Source: Labilithrix sp.
Lineage (GTDB): Bacteria; Myxococcota_A; Polyangia; Polyangiales; Polyangiaceae
Direction of reading: 5' to 3'
Assembly (NCBI GenBank): GCA_028287065.1
Contig: JAQBQJ010000342.1
Span: 1-42,564, forward strand
Length of the DNA stretch: 42,564 nt
Part shown: positions 28,246 through 37,019 of the stretch, piece after piece
Layout of the letters: each line of letters opens with the position of its first letter
Position numbering within the stretch: position 1 is the stretch's first letter
The notes under the pieces: generated by a model
The model's database searches: none
What the model saw: only the letters and a program-made list of their open reading frames with translations
What the model was told of the DNA's origin: nothing
Translations under genes and position numbers: made by a program

Positions 28246-28857
28246 ATGCTCGACCGGCATCTCTTCACCCCCATCCTCGGAACCGCTCTCGCTCTCGCTC
28301 TTCTCGCTTCGGCGTGCACCAAGATCGAAGGCCAGAGCTCCGGCACGTCGACGACCGGCACGGCGGCGACTGCGACGCCGTCCGGCTCGACCACGGCCGC
28401 AGCCGCAGCGCCGGACGCATCGCCCACCGGGGCCGACACCACGACCGGCACCACGCCGACCGGCGGCGCCGACGCGACGGCGCCTACCGCGAGCGGCGCC
28501 AGTGGCACCGGCAGCGCCACCGCGAAGAACGCCGGCGTCGCATCGGCTGCGGCCGCCGCCTCCGCAGGCCCGGTCGAGTGCGGGACGAAGCCGCTCCCCG
28601 ACTGCCCGCTCCAGGCATGGATGAAGGCGAACACCAACCCGGCGGTCGCCGCCTCGGACTTCCCGGCGCTCGCCACGGCGCTCGACAAGATCGCGGCGTT
28701 CACGCCTGCCGGCTACACGAACTGGGCGTCGATCGCGAAGGACGGCGCGAAGGCCGCGCGCGCGCAGGACATGACCGCCGCGAAGGCGTCGTGCCGCACC
28801 TGTCACGACCAGTACAAGGACAAGTACAAGAAGGAGATGCGCGCTCGTAAGATCTGA
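28246..28857 (+). CDS. Lipoprotein with one C-terminal CXXCH haem motif
   Basis: A 203-residue protein. The lipoprotein signal ends LALLASAC. A linker of about 85 residues made of Thr, Ala, Gly, Ser and Pro follows, typical of surface-exposed tethers. From about residue 110 there is a small helical domain (GTKPLPDCPLQAWMKANTN..FPALATALDKIAAF) ending CRTCHDQYKDKYKKEMR. The CXXCH close to the C-terminus after a helical bundle resembles cytochrome c prime-type proteins, which bind a high-spin haem, but the similarity is only in layout. The ATG at 28246 follows a TAAGCT box by exactly 7 bases with no Shine-Dalgarno; the TTG at 28228 in the ORF track would lie inside that box. The WYL regulator gene starts 12 bases downstream. 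Confidence 0.82.
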   Translation: MLDRHLFTPILGTALALALLASACTKIEGQSSGTSTTGTAATATPSGSTTAAAAAPDASPTGADTTTGTTPTGGADATAPTASGASGTGSATAKNAGVASAAAAASAGPVECGTKPLPDCPLQAWMKANTNPAVAASDFPALATALDKIAAFTPAGYTNWASIAKDGAKAARAQDMTAAKASCRTCHDQYKDKYKKEMRARKI

Positions 28858-28869
28858 GGGCGAGCACGC

Positions 28870-29976
28870 ATGCGGACGCTCCCTCCGTTCGGCGAGAACG
28901 CACGACGCATCCCGAAGCCGCGCGTCCCGAAGGTCGGAAGGCCCGAGGGACGCTTCACGCAGCACCGCCGTCTCGACAAGCTCCGTGAGCTCCTCGAGAG
29001 CGAGCCTCGGGGCCTCACGCTCGAGGAGCTCGCACGGATGCTGCGCGTCACGCAGCGCTCGGTGCGCCGTTACCTCCTCGAGCTCGACGGCACGACGGAT
29101 CCCGCGAGATACGAGCTCCTCGAGTCGATCGAGACGACGCCGGGCGGCGCGCATCTCTGGCGCATCCGGCCCGGCGAGCGAGGCCGCACCGTCTCGCTCC
29201 GTCGCGCGCAGGCGTACGCGATCCTCGCGACGCGCCGCGCGCTCGACATCCTCAAGGGCTCCGCGCTCTACGACGAGGTGGATCTGGCGCTCGGCCACAT
29301 CGAGAAGGTCGCGCAGACGCCGTTCCGCGCGCAGGGTCGCGCGCAGATCTCGGGCGAGCAGGGCCTCGAAGGCCGCTTTTTCTGGCTCCCGCCCGCGTCA
29401 CGCACCTACGGCGCGCGCGGCGAGGACATGGACGAGCTCTTTCGCGCCGTCGCCGACCTCCGCGTCCTGCGCTTCCGGCCGCGCACGCCGCCCGGGGCGC
29501 CGCGCGCCGAGCGGATCGTCTTCCATCCGTACGCGATGGTCGTGCACAAGGGCTCGATCGTCTGCCTCGGCGTCCGCAGCCACGCGCGCGCAGCGTCCGA
29601 TGCGGAGGTCATCCCGTTCGAAGCGATGACGGAGATCCGCTCGAGCGAGACCGAGCACTTCGAGCTGCCGGCGGCGTTCGATGTGACGCACTACGTGCAC
29701 GGTGAGTTCGGCCTCGGCAAGCCGTCGAAGGTCCGTGCGCTCGTGGAGTTCGACGCGCGCGTCGCCGACGAGATCCGTTCGAAGAAGCTGCATCGCGATC
29801 AGCGCGTCGCGATGAGCCCCGACGGAAGGCTTCGGCTCTCGGTGCCGCTCGTGAACGTCGATGCGTTCATCGGATGGGTGCTGTCGTTCGGCGACGCAGC
29901 AACCGTCGTCGAGCCGCCGGAGGTGGCGCGCCAGGTCGCGGACATCCTCACGCGAGCCGCTGCGCGCTACGGCTGA
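28870..29976 (+). CDS. WYL-domain transcriptional regulator
   Basis: A 368-residue protein. The N-terminal DNA-binding part is a DeoR-like winged helix-turn-helix (GLTLEELARMLRVTQRSVRRYLLEL, about residues 48-74) preceded by a basic lead. The centre has an all-helical linker (RRAQAYAILATRRALDIL). A WYL domain follows from about residue 195 (FHPYAMVVHKGSIVCLGVRSHA..EVIPFEAMTEIRSSETEHFELP), and then a WCX dimerisation/ligand extension (KVRALVEFDARVADEIRSKKLH..LSVPLVNVDAFIGWVLSFGDAATVVEP). WYL regulators sense nucleic acid or nucleotide ligands and often control DNA-damage or defence genes. No defence genes are nearby here. It is very probably cotranscribed with the haem lipoprotein 12 bases upstream. 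Confidence 0.88.
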   Translation: MRTLPPFGENARRIPKPRVPKVGRPEGRFTQHRRLDKLRELLESEPRGLTLEELARMLRVTQRSVRRYLLELDGTTDPARYELLESIETTPGGAHLWRIRPGERGRTVSLRRAQAYAILATRRALDILKGSALYDEVDLALGHIEKVAQTPFRAQGRAQISGEQGLEGRFFWLPPASRTYGARGEDMDELFRAVADLRVLRFRPRTPPGAPRAERIVFHPYAMVVHKGSIVCLGVRSHARAASDAEVIPFEAMTEIRSSETEHFELPAAFDVTHYVHGEFGLGKPSKVRALVEFDARVADEIRSKKLHRDQRVAMSPDGRLRLSVPLVNVDAFIGWVLSFGDAATVVEPPEVARQVADILTRAAARYG

Positions 29977-30016
29977 GCAGTACCGCACGCATCCATCTTC
30001 CCGTAGGCTCCCGCCG

Positions 30017-31291
30017 ATGTCGCCGGCTCCCCCTTCGTCCTCTCGCGAACACGACATCGTCCTCTTCGGGGCGACGGGCTTCACGGGCAAGCTCGTCGCG
30101 GAGTACCTCGCGAAGCATGCGCGCCAGGGTGGGAAGGGCGTTCGCTGGGCGATTGCCGGGCGGAACGCGAAGAAGCTCGAGGGCGTGAAGCGCGACCTCG
30201 TCGCGATCGACGCCGCGCTCGAGAGCCTCCCGATCCTGATCGCCGACGGTCACGACGAGGCATCGCTCGATGCGCTCGTTCCGAAGACGCACGTCATCTG
30301 CACCACTGTCGGCCCGTTCGGACAGCACGGCCGCAAGCTCGTCGCGGCCTGCGCGCGACATGGCACGCACTATTGCGACATCACGGGCGAGGTTCCGTTC
30401 ATCCGCACCTCGATCGACGAGAACCACGCGAAGGCGACGGAGACGCGCGCGCGCATCGTGCACTGCTGCGGCTTCGACTCGATCCCCTCGGACCTCGGCG
30501 TGCACCTCGTATGGGACGAAGCACGGAAGCACGGCGGCTCGCTGAGCTGGACCAAGGGCTTCGTCGGCGAGATGAGCGGCACCGCGAGCGGAGGCACCGC
30601 GGCGACCATGCTCGCGATCGTCGAGGAGGCAACGCGCGATCCGGAGGTGCGACGCCTCCTCGGCAACCCGCATGCGCTCGATCCGGAGGTGCCGCGCGGC
30701 CGCACGCGCGATCCGTTCGAGGCCGACCCGAAGGGCGTCGCGTTCGACGAGGACATCCATGGCTGGACGGCGCCGTTCGTCATGTCGACGATCAACACGC
30801 GGATCGTGCGCCGCTCGAACGCGCTCCTGCACTACGGCAGCGACTTCCGCTACCGCGAGGCCATGAGCCTCCCGAAGGGACCGAAGGGCCTCGCCGCCGC
30901 GTGCGTCGTGACCGCAGGCATGGGCGCATTCGCGATCGGCGCCGCATTGCCGCCGACGCGCGCGCTCCTCGCACGCTTCGTCCTCCCGAAGCCCGGCGAA
31001 GGCCCGTCGCGCGAGGCGCGCGAGCGCGGCCACTTCACCCTGCGGTTCGTCGGCGAGGGCAAGACGGAGAGCGGTGCGACGTTCCGCGCCACGGCGACCG
31101 TGAAGGGCACGAGCGATCCCGGCTACGGCGAGACGGCGAAGATGCTCGGGCAATCCGCGCTCTGCCTGGCGCAGGACGGCGAGCGCCTCGAGCCGCGCTT
31201 CGGCGTCCTCACGCCGGCCAGCGCGATGGGCATGACGCTCGTCGAGCGACTCCGTCGCGAGGGCATGACGTTCGCGGTCGAACGCGCCTGA
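30017..31291 (+). CDS. Saccharopine dehydrogenase-like / trans-acting enoyl reductase family oxidoreductase
   Basis: A 424-residue NAD(P)-dependent protein. The Rossmann loop is IVLFGATGFTGKLVAEYL (residues about 14-31), followed by RWAIAGRNAKKLE. The motif VICTTVGPFGQHGRKLVAACARHGTHYCDITGE is typical of the saccharopine dehydrogenase-like superfamily, including mycobacterial trans-acting enoyl reductases of lipid synthesis and human SCCPDH. Later blocks HCCGFDSIPSDLGV and MSGTASGGTAATM are likewise family-specific. A lipid substrate is thus more likely than saccharopine. ATG 30017 has a TAGGCT box exactly 7 bases upstream and no Shine-Dalgarno. It seems monocistronic. Confidence 0.87.
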   Translation: MSPAPPSSSREHDIVLFGATGFTGKLVAEYLAKHARQGGKGVRWAIAGRNAKKLEGVKRDLVAIDAALESLPILIADGHDEASLDALVPKTHVICTTVGPFGQHGRKLVAACARHGTHYCDITGEVPFIRTSIDENHAKATETRARIVHCCGFDSIPSDLGVHLVWDEARKHGGSLSWTKGFVGEMSGTASGGTAATMLAIVEEATRDPEVRRLLGNPHALDPEVPRGRTRDPFEADPKGVAFDEDIHGWTAPFVMSTINTRIVRRSNALLHYGSDFRYREAMSLPKGPKGLAAACVVTAGMGAFAIGAALPPTRALLARFVLPKPGEGPSREARERGHFTLRFVGEGKTESGATFRATATVKGTSDPGYGETAKMLGQSALCLAQDGERLEPRFGVLTPASAMGMTLVERLRREGMTFAVERA

Positions 31292-31323
31292 CGCACCAAA
31301 AAACCCGCATGTTGATGGGGTTG

Positions 31324-31340
31324 CGGCAGCGCGTCTGCCG
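31324..31340 (+). other. Small hairpin upstream of the aminomutase-like gene
   Basis: CGGCAG-CGCGT-CTGCCG forms a perfect 6-base stem with a 5-base loop, 15 bases before the ATG at 31356. There is no T-run after it. It could be a weak terminator for the upstream oxidoreductase gene or part of the leader of the next gene. Confidence 0.45.
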
Positions 31341-31355
31341 TGGAATGTAGAGGGC

Positions 31356-32738
<1,383 letters not shown>

Positions 32739-32756
32739 CACGGCTCCGCGCGGGTG

Positions 32757-32784
32757 TTGCCTCGCGGTTGTTCTCGGGTACATT
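32757..32784 (+). promoter_or_regulatory. Sigma-70-like promoter of the carboxypeptidase-regulatory-like gene
   Basis: TTGCCT, 16 bases, then TACATT (32779-32784). The -10 ends exactly 7 bases before ATG 32792, so the RNA would be leaderless. This is the best -35/-10 pair among the TAnnnT boxes seen in the window. Confidence 0.5.
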
Positions 32785-32791
32785 TTTGGAG

Positions 32792-33451
32792 ATGAGGATC
32801 ATCTTCGCCGCTGCGATCGCGCTCGCTTCCGTGGGCACGTCGAGCTGCAAGGATCTCGACCCTCCGCCGACTCCGCCCTTCCAGATCTTCATCCGGATCG
32901 ACAGTGATCCAGGTCGGCCGATCGCCGGCGCGACGGTCAGTCGGAACAACAAGACGCTCGGCACCACGGGCCCCGACGGACGCACGATGCTGACGGTCAC
33001 GGGCGCCGAGGGCGAGACCACCGACGTCACGATCAAGTGCCCGGATGCATTCACTTCTCCGGTGAAGCCCACGAGCATCCGGCTCACGCGGTTCGCCGAC
33101 AAATCGAAGGTCCCCGAGTACACCGTGTCGTGCCCGCCGATGCTCCGGCGCGTCGTCGTCGCGGTGAAGGCGGAGAACGGCCCGAACCTGCCCGTCGTCT
33201 ACTTGAACAAGGTGATCACGCGGACCGACGTGTCCGGCGCGGCCCATTTTGCCCTGGAAGTAGCGCCGAATACGCAGTTCCAGGTGACGCTCGACACGAC
33301 CGAGCACACGAAGCTGAAGCCGATCAGCCCGACGAAGCCGTTCACCGCTCCTTCGCACGACGAGATCCTCGTCTTCGACCAGAAGTTCGATCTCGAGAAG
33401 ACGCGCGTGTTCGCGGCGCCCAAGCCCAACATCCCGAAGGCGCTCAACTAA
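32792..33451 (+). CDS. Exported protein with carboxypeptidase-regulatory-like repeats
   Basis: A 219-residue protein with a Sec-type signal (IIFAAAIALASVGTSSC); the lipobox is weak, so either a lipoprotein or a cleaved protein is possible. The mature part has two beta-sandwich-like segments, PIAGATVSRNNKTLGTTGPDGRTMLTV and LPVVYLNKVITRTDVSGAAHFALEV. This is the 'modifiable attribute plus turn' pattern of carboxypeptidase regulatory or PEGA-like domains. No enzymatic motif is visible. The ATG at 32792 has GGAG almost touching it, too close for normal initiation, and a TTGCCT-N16-TACATT promoter-like pair whose -10 ends 7 bases upstream. This fits a leaderless message. The ORF track's TTG at 32768 would lie inside that promoter. 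Confidence 0.7.
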   Translation: MRIIFAAAIALASVGTSSCKDLDPPPTPPFQIFIRIDSDPGRPIAGATVSRNNKTLGTTGPDGRTMLTVTGAEGETTDVTIKCPDAFTSPVKPTSIRLTRFADKSKVPEYTVSCPPMLRRVVVAVKAENGPNLPVVYLNKVITRTDVSGAAHFALEVAPNTQFQVTLDTTEHTKLKPISPTKPFTAPSHDEILVFDQKFDLEKTRVFAAPKPNIPKALN

Positions 33452-33796
33452 TTCGCCTCCGGGCGACGCCGGGCCAACGCGTGGAAAGCGCCTATGTAGG
33501 CGAATCTACTCGTGTAGCCCGTCTGGGTGGATCAAGATCCACCCACCCAATTGGGCATTCCGGGATCCAGGCCGGCAAAACGTATGAGCGGGTCGCACCC
33601 CGCAAAATACCGATGAACGTTGCTCCGGAGACAACGGCCCGGCCCGAGTTCCACTCTCAGCGGCCAGGAACGGCCTGGCACCATTCGTGGATACTGTTGT
33701 CTACGACGCAACGAGGCGGCGCAAACGGTGAAGCGCAGCACTCCGGGTCGAAAGACCAACCAACTCCCCACTGTCAACGAAAGCAGGAGAATCCAC
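33452..33796. other. Gene-free 345-base interval before the Tad locus, with clustered palindromes
   Basis: No credible coding frame. Three palindromes cluster at 33489-33555: CGCCTATGTAGGCG, a 9-base stem TGGGTGGAT/ATCCACCCA with a CAAG loop (33524-33545), and CCCAATTGGG (33546-33555). They may end the upstream transcript or bind a regulator of the pilus genes. A CCAGG/CCTGG hairpin lies near 33664-33678. No clear sigma-70 or sigma-54 promoter for flp could be assigned. The interval is richer in A and T than its surroundings. Confidence 0.6.
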
Positions 33797-33967
33797 ATGT
33801 CCAAGGCCCAGACGCTTCTCGCCAAGACCCGCGGCGCCACCATCGTCGAGTACGCGATGCTCATCATCGCCGTCATGTTCATCGCGGCCGCGACCTTCCG
33901 CATCCTCGGCGGCAAGGTGAAGGACAACGCGCAGAAGTCCTCGGACGAAATCACGAAGACGCAGTGA
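33797..33967 (+). CDS. flp: Flp-type major pilin, first copy
   Basis: A 56-residue Flp/Fap prepilin. The short basic leader ends KTRG and is followed by ATIVEYAMLIIAVMFIAAATF: cleavage by the prepilin peptidase after Gly leaves Glu at position 5 next to Tyr, the hallmark of Flp pilins, and then the hydrophobic helix used for filament assembly. The tail (LGGKVKDNAQKSSDEITKTQ) is short and charged. ATG 33797 has GGAGA at a 6-base spacing; the ORF track's earlier start at 33620 is a shadow. As the first gene of the locus, with a good ribosome binding site and hairpins downstream, it is likely the main structural subunit. Confidence 0.95.
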   Translation: MSKAQTLLAKTRGATIVEYAMLIIAVMFIAAATFRILGGKVKDNAQKSSDEITKTQ

Positions 33968-33990
33968 TTTGTCGCGATACCCTCGTGAGG

Positions 33991-34007
33991 GCACTCCCGA
34001 AGAGTGC
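33991..34007 (+). other. Hairpin after flp
   Basis: GCACTC-CCGAA-GAGTGC, a 6-base stem that can be extended by a few bases, lies 24 bases after the flp stop. There is no T-run. It may protect the 3' end of a short flp mRNA or attenuate read-through. Confidence 0.5.
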
Positions 34008-34048
34008 TCCTGGGGGTCGCGCGGTCACGCTGGGATAGTCCTGGCCTA

Positions 34049-34067
34049 GCGAGCGATCGTCGCTCGC
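34049..34067 (+). other. Strong hairpin between flp and cpaA
   Basis: GCGAGCGA-TCG-TCGCTCGC is a perfect 8-base GC-rich stem with a 3-base loop, 15 bases before the cpaA start. No T-run follows, so a classical terminator is unlikely; attenuation or mRNA processing is possible. Confidence 0.6.
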
Positions 34068-34082
34068 ACGAGACGAAGCCGG

Positions 34083-34637
34083 ATGTACGAACCGCTACCG
34101 TATCAGCACGTTGTTTTCATCGTTGCGATTGCGGTAGCTGCGTTTGCCGCCGTCTCGGACTGGCGGCGCGGTGAGATCCCGAACTGGCTGACGTACGGAG
34201 CACTGGCCCTCGGGCCCGTGCTCCACGTCGGTCGAGGGCTCGCGGGGCACAGCGCTCTCGAGACCTCGCTCACCGAGGGCGGATACTCCGTCCTCGGTGC
34301 CCTCGTGTGCATCATCGTTCCGGCGATGTTGTATCGGCAAGGGGCGATCGGCGGAGGAGACCTCAAGCTCCTCGCAGCTCTCGGAGCTCTGCTCCAGACG
34401 GTCCTCGGCGTCGAAGCCGAGATGTATGGATTCTTCGCGGCAGCTCTGATCGCTCCGGCCCGTCTCGCATACGAGGGCAAGCTGGTCGCCACCGTGAAGA
34501 ACGCCAGCACGATCCTCGTGAACATGTTCATGCCCAAGTCGAAGCAACGACATGTCGAGGAGACGGCGCTGTCGTGGTTCCGGCTCGGACCTCCTTTGTT
34601 CTTCGGAGTCGCGCTGACGGTCTACTTGCACTGGTAA
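34083..34637 (+). CDS. cpaA: Tad prepilin peptidase (CpaA/TadV-type)
   Basis: A 184-residue integral membrane aspartic protease that cuts Flp and TadE-type prepilins. The two catalytic Asp are D26 in AAVSDWRRGEIPNW and D93 in GGGDLKLLAALG (the GxGD motif). It lacks the N-methyltransferase half of PilD, as expected for the TadV/CpaA class. The hydrophobic segments give five or six helices. It is somewhat longer than many CpaA proteins because of a C-terminal extension (NMFMPKSKQRHVEETALSWFRLG) plus another helix. No Shine-Dalgarno is obvious at ATG 34083. It is flanked by two pilin genes, its probable substrates. Confidence 0.93.
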   Translation: MYEPLPYQHVVFIVAIAVAAFAAVSDWRRGEIPNWLTYGALALGPVLHVGRGLAGHSALETSLTEGGYSVLGALVCIIVPAMLYRQGAIGGGDLKLLAALGALLQTVLGVEAEMYGFFAAALIAPARLAYEGKLVATVKNASTILVNMFMPKSKQRHVEETALSWFRLGPPLFFGVALTVYLHW

Positions 34638-34673
34638 GCCGTTTGCAGAGGTAACGTCGTGGAGGGCTCGCGG

Positions 34674-34841
34674 ATGATGCGTTGGATTCGAGCACGCCGT
34701 CGCGGCGCCGTCGCCGTCGAGTATGCGCTCCTGCTCATGGCAGTGGGCGTTCCTGCCGTTGTAGGCCTGACCGCTGGCGGGGTGCAGATGCTCACGAACT
34801 ACCGCGAGGCGCGCAACTCGATGCTCGCGCCGTTCCCGTGA
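34674..34841 (+). CDS. Flp-type pilin, second copy
   Basis: A 55-residue prepilin. The leader MMRWIRARRRG is followed by AVAVEYALLLMAVGVPAVVGL, so cleavage after Gly puts Glu at position 5 with Tyr next, as in Flp1. The helix is the same length, but the tail (MLTNYREARNSMLAPFP) differs, so it may be a minor pilin or a variant expressed under other conditions. GGAGGG sits 7 bases before ATG 34674, which is preferred over the GTG at 34659. The stop overlaps a GTG that could start the next gene, so translation with TadE is likely coupled. Confidence 0.9.
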   Translation: MMRWIRARRRGAVAVEYALLLMAVGVPAVVGLTAGGVQMLTNYREARNSMLAPFP

Positions 34842-34852
34842 AGAACCGCCGC

Positions 34853-35362
34853 ATGAACAATCCGACCATCAGCAAGCTTCACGGTGACAAGCGAGGCGCA
34901 GTCCTCGTCGAGTTCGTCGTCGCGTTCATGCCGCTGATGATCACGTTCTCGTGCTTCGTCCAGCTGTCGCAGATGGCGACCGCGAAGATCGTGGTGAAGC
35001 ACAGCGCCGTCGTCGGCGCGCGGGCCGCCGCCGTCATCGCCAACGGGCACAAGAACACGCCCGACCAGAAGCAGGGCGACAACAAGGCGGACGTCGAAGC
35101 GGGCGTCAAAGCCGCGATGGGGCCTTGGACCAAGACGATGAAGAGCGTGGACGTCGCGATCGACGACAAGTCGAGCTGCACGGACCCCTACGGCCTCGTC
35201 AGCGTCACGGTCACGGCCGAGTACAAGTGCAGCGTTCCCTTCGGCGGCCGCCTTCTCTGCGGAGCCGTCGGCGCGACGCGCACGATGAAACAGACGTACG
35301 GATTCCCTCACCAGGGAGCTCGCTACAAGCTCGAAGGCTCCGACTGCGGCGGGGGCGGCTGA
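34853..35362 (+). CDS. TadE-like minor pilin
   Basis: A protein of about 169 residues. The prepilin-type N-terminus reads KRGAVLVEFVVAFMPLMITF, with Glu at position 5 after the Gly cleavage site, the TadE pattern. The helix continues SCFVQLSQMATAKIVVKHSAVVGARAAAV, where the small-residue run is typical of TadE/TadG. The C-terminal domain carries four or five Cys (SSCTDPYG, YKCSVPFGGRLLCG, GSDCGGG) that may form disulfides outside the cell. The ATG at 34853 is my choice; the GTG at 34838 would overlap the previous stop by GTGA and is nearly as good. It should be processed by CpaA and help to start or cap pili. Confidence 0.85.
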   Translation: MNNPTISKLHGDKRGAVLVEFVVAFMPLMITFSCFVQLSQMATAKIVVKHSAVVGARAAAVIANGHKNTPDQKQGDNKADVEAGVKAAMGPWTKTMKSVDVAIDDKSSCTDPYGLVSVTVTAEYKCSVPFGGRLLCGAVGATRTMKQTYGFPHQGARYKLEGSDCGGGG

Positions 35363-35379
35363 TGCGAGGTGCAATTCCA

Positions 35380-37002
35380 ATGAGCGCCCAGACGAAGATG
35401 CGAGACCTCCACAACGACAAGCGCGGAGCCATCATGCTGATGGGACTCTGCATGTCGTGTTTCTTGATCGGCTCGCTCTGGTTCCTCATCGGCATCGGCG
35501 ACGCGATCGTCTTCCGCGACAACATGCAGGAAGCGACCGACCACGCGACGTTCACGTCCGCGGCGCTCCACGCGAAGGGGATGAACTTCATCTCCGCGTG
35601 CAACCTGTTCATCCTTGCGCTGATCGCGATCCACATCCTCCTCGGCCTCGTGCACGACGTGCTCCTCGCCGTCTGCATCCTCACGGTCGGCTTCGGCTGC
35701 GGCGCGTACCTCACAGCGCGGCGCGTCTACACGACGTACAGCAAGGTCTTCAAGCCGATCGCCGGCGCGCTGCACTACGCCGAGGTCGGAGCCGCGTACG
35801 GCTACCCGCTGCTCGCCGCGTACAAGGGCTACACAGTCGGCTCGGACTACGGAGAATTCGGTCCAAAGAAACACGACGTCAGCATGTTCGTCGTGGGTCC
35901 ATCGCTTCTCCCCGGCGGCATCATCGACTCTGCGCTCAACAAGGCGTTCACGCGCAAGGGCAAGGGCCCGGTCGGCGCGGACGGCAAGCCGAGCGACGAC
36001 AAGAGCTTCACCGGGACCTCCGGCAAGCGCTTCGGTCTGCCCGTGCAGGCGAAGAAGTTCGCGGACGTCTGCGACCTCGTCGGCAAGAAGGGCATCGACG
36101 CTCTCCTCTCGATCACCGGCGTCGGCCATAGCGGCGTCTTCGACACGGTGAAGGGCTGGATCGGAAAGGCCCTGAAATTCAGGTACTGCAACGACCTCGG
36201 CTCGACCACGCCCGACCTCGGAGCGAACCTCGGCAAGGGCAACGACGCGATCACCGCCGAGAACAAGGACAACGCGGCGGCGAACGCGAAGCTGCCGGCC
36301 GGCCAGAAGGGCAAGAGCCCGCTCGACACCGTCGACATCGGCAGCGGCAGCGGCAAGGGCGAGGGCGCGATGAAGTGCATGAAGGACAACAGCAGCATCG
36401 ACCCCGGGCTCGACTCGTGGTGGGGTTGCGACGGTCCGCTCGTCCCCTGGGGCGGCACCTCGAACGGCAGCCCGTGGAACCAGGTCTGGGGCGTCAACTT
36501 CCGCCCGTCGTTCTCGGACGCGCAGGAGCATCGCGTCGCGGTCGGTCATCGCAAGTTCGGAGTGACCAGCAGCGCGGAGCCGAGCACGTACTTCTCGGAA
36601 GGCGAGTTCTACTTCGATTGCAACAAGGCGTGGGGCGACGAGGCCTGCAACAAGGACGACAACGCGGGCTATTCGGTCCAGTGGCGCGCACGTCTGAAGC
36701 GCCTCGAGTTCCCGCAGATCGGTGAGCTCCTCGGCAGCTTCGCCGGCCAGTTCCTCGGCGCGCTGAAGGTCTACAAGGACTTCCAGAAGACCGTGAAGGA
36801 CCTGACCAAGAACGTCGACAAGGACGGCAAGGTCATCACGACGCCGGGCCAGGGCGGCAACCCGCTCGTTTCGACCGGCTTCGAGCAGATCATCGACGAC
36901 ATCTTCAAGAAGTACGTCACCAAGCCTGTCCAGGACGGCCTGACCAACGCCGGAAAGTACGCCGACAAGCTTCTCGACCCCGACCTCGGCGCCTACCATT
37001 GA
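35380..37002 (+). CDS. Large TadG-like pilus-associated membrane protein
   Basis: A protein of about 540 residues. It begins like TadG: KRGAIMLMGLCMSCFLIGSLWFLI, followed by IVFRDNMQEATDHATFTSAALHAKGMNFIS, the characteristic stretch after the first helix. Unlike TadG, it then has a second hydrophobic block (FILALIAIHILLGLVHDVLLAVCILTVGFG) and a long Gly/Lys/Asp-rich exported region with Cys and Trp clusters (WWGCDGPLVPWGG). I see no von Willebrand A (MIDAS) motif, which many TadG proteins have. Start ATG 35380 has GAGGT 9 bases upstream; ATG 35362, which overlaps the previous stop (TGATG), is the alternative. It sits between two TadE-like genes, so it is surely part of the pilus system; its exact job is unknown. 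Confidence 0.78.
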   Translation: MSAQTKMRDLHNDKRGAIMLMGLCMSCFLIGSLWFLIGIGDAIVFRDNMQEATDHATFTSAALHAKGMNFISACNLFILALIAIHILLGLVHDVLLAVCILTVGFGCGAYLTARRVYTTYSKVFKPIAGALHYAEVGAAYGYPLLAAYKGYTVGSDYGEFGPKKHDVSMFVVGPSLLPGGIIDSALNKAFTRKGKGPVGADGKPSDDKSFTGTSGKRFGLPVQAKKFADVCDLVGKKGIDALLSITGVGHSGVFDTVKGWIGKALKFRYCNDLGSTTPDLGANLGKGNDAITAENKDNAAANAKLPAGQKGKSPLDTVDIGSGSGKGEGAMKCMKDNSSIDPGLDSWWGCDGPLVPWGGTSNGSPWNQVWGVNFRPSFSDAQEHRVAVGHRKFGVTSSAEPSTYFSEGEFYFDCNKAWGDEACNKDDNAGYSVQWRARLKRLEFPQIGELLGSFAGQFLGALKVYKDFQKTVKDLTKNVDKDGKVITTPGQGGNPLVSTGFEQIIDDIFKKYVTKPVQDGLTNAGKYADKLLDPDLGAYH

Positions 37003-37019
37003 GATCGGCCAGGAACACC

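Noticed and set aside
31324-31340. Hairpin considered as an intrinsic terminator
   Set aside because: No T-run follows; only 6 base pairs. Kept as a low-confidence hairpin only.
33676-33692. Possible sigma-54 promoter upstream of flp (TGGCAC then GTGGA)
   Set aside because: The -24 part is perfect, but the -12 part lacks the invariant GC, so it does not meet the consensus.
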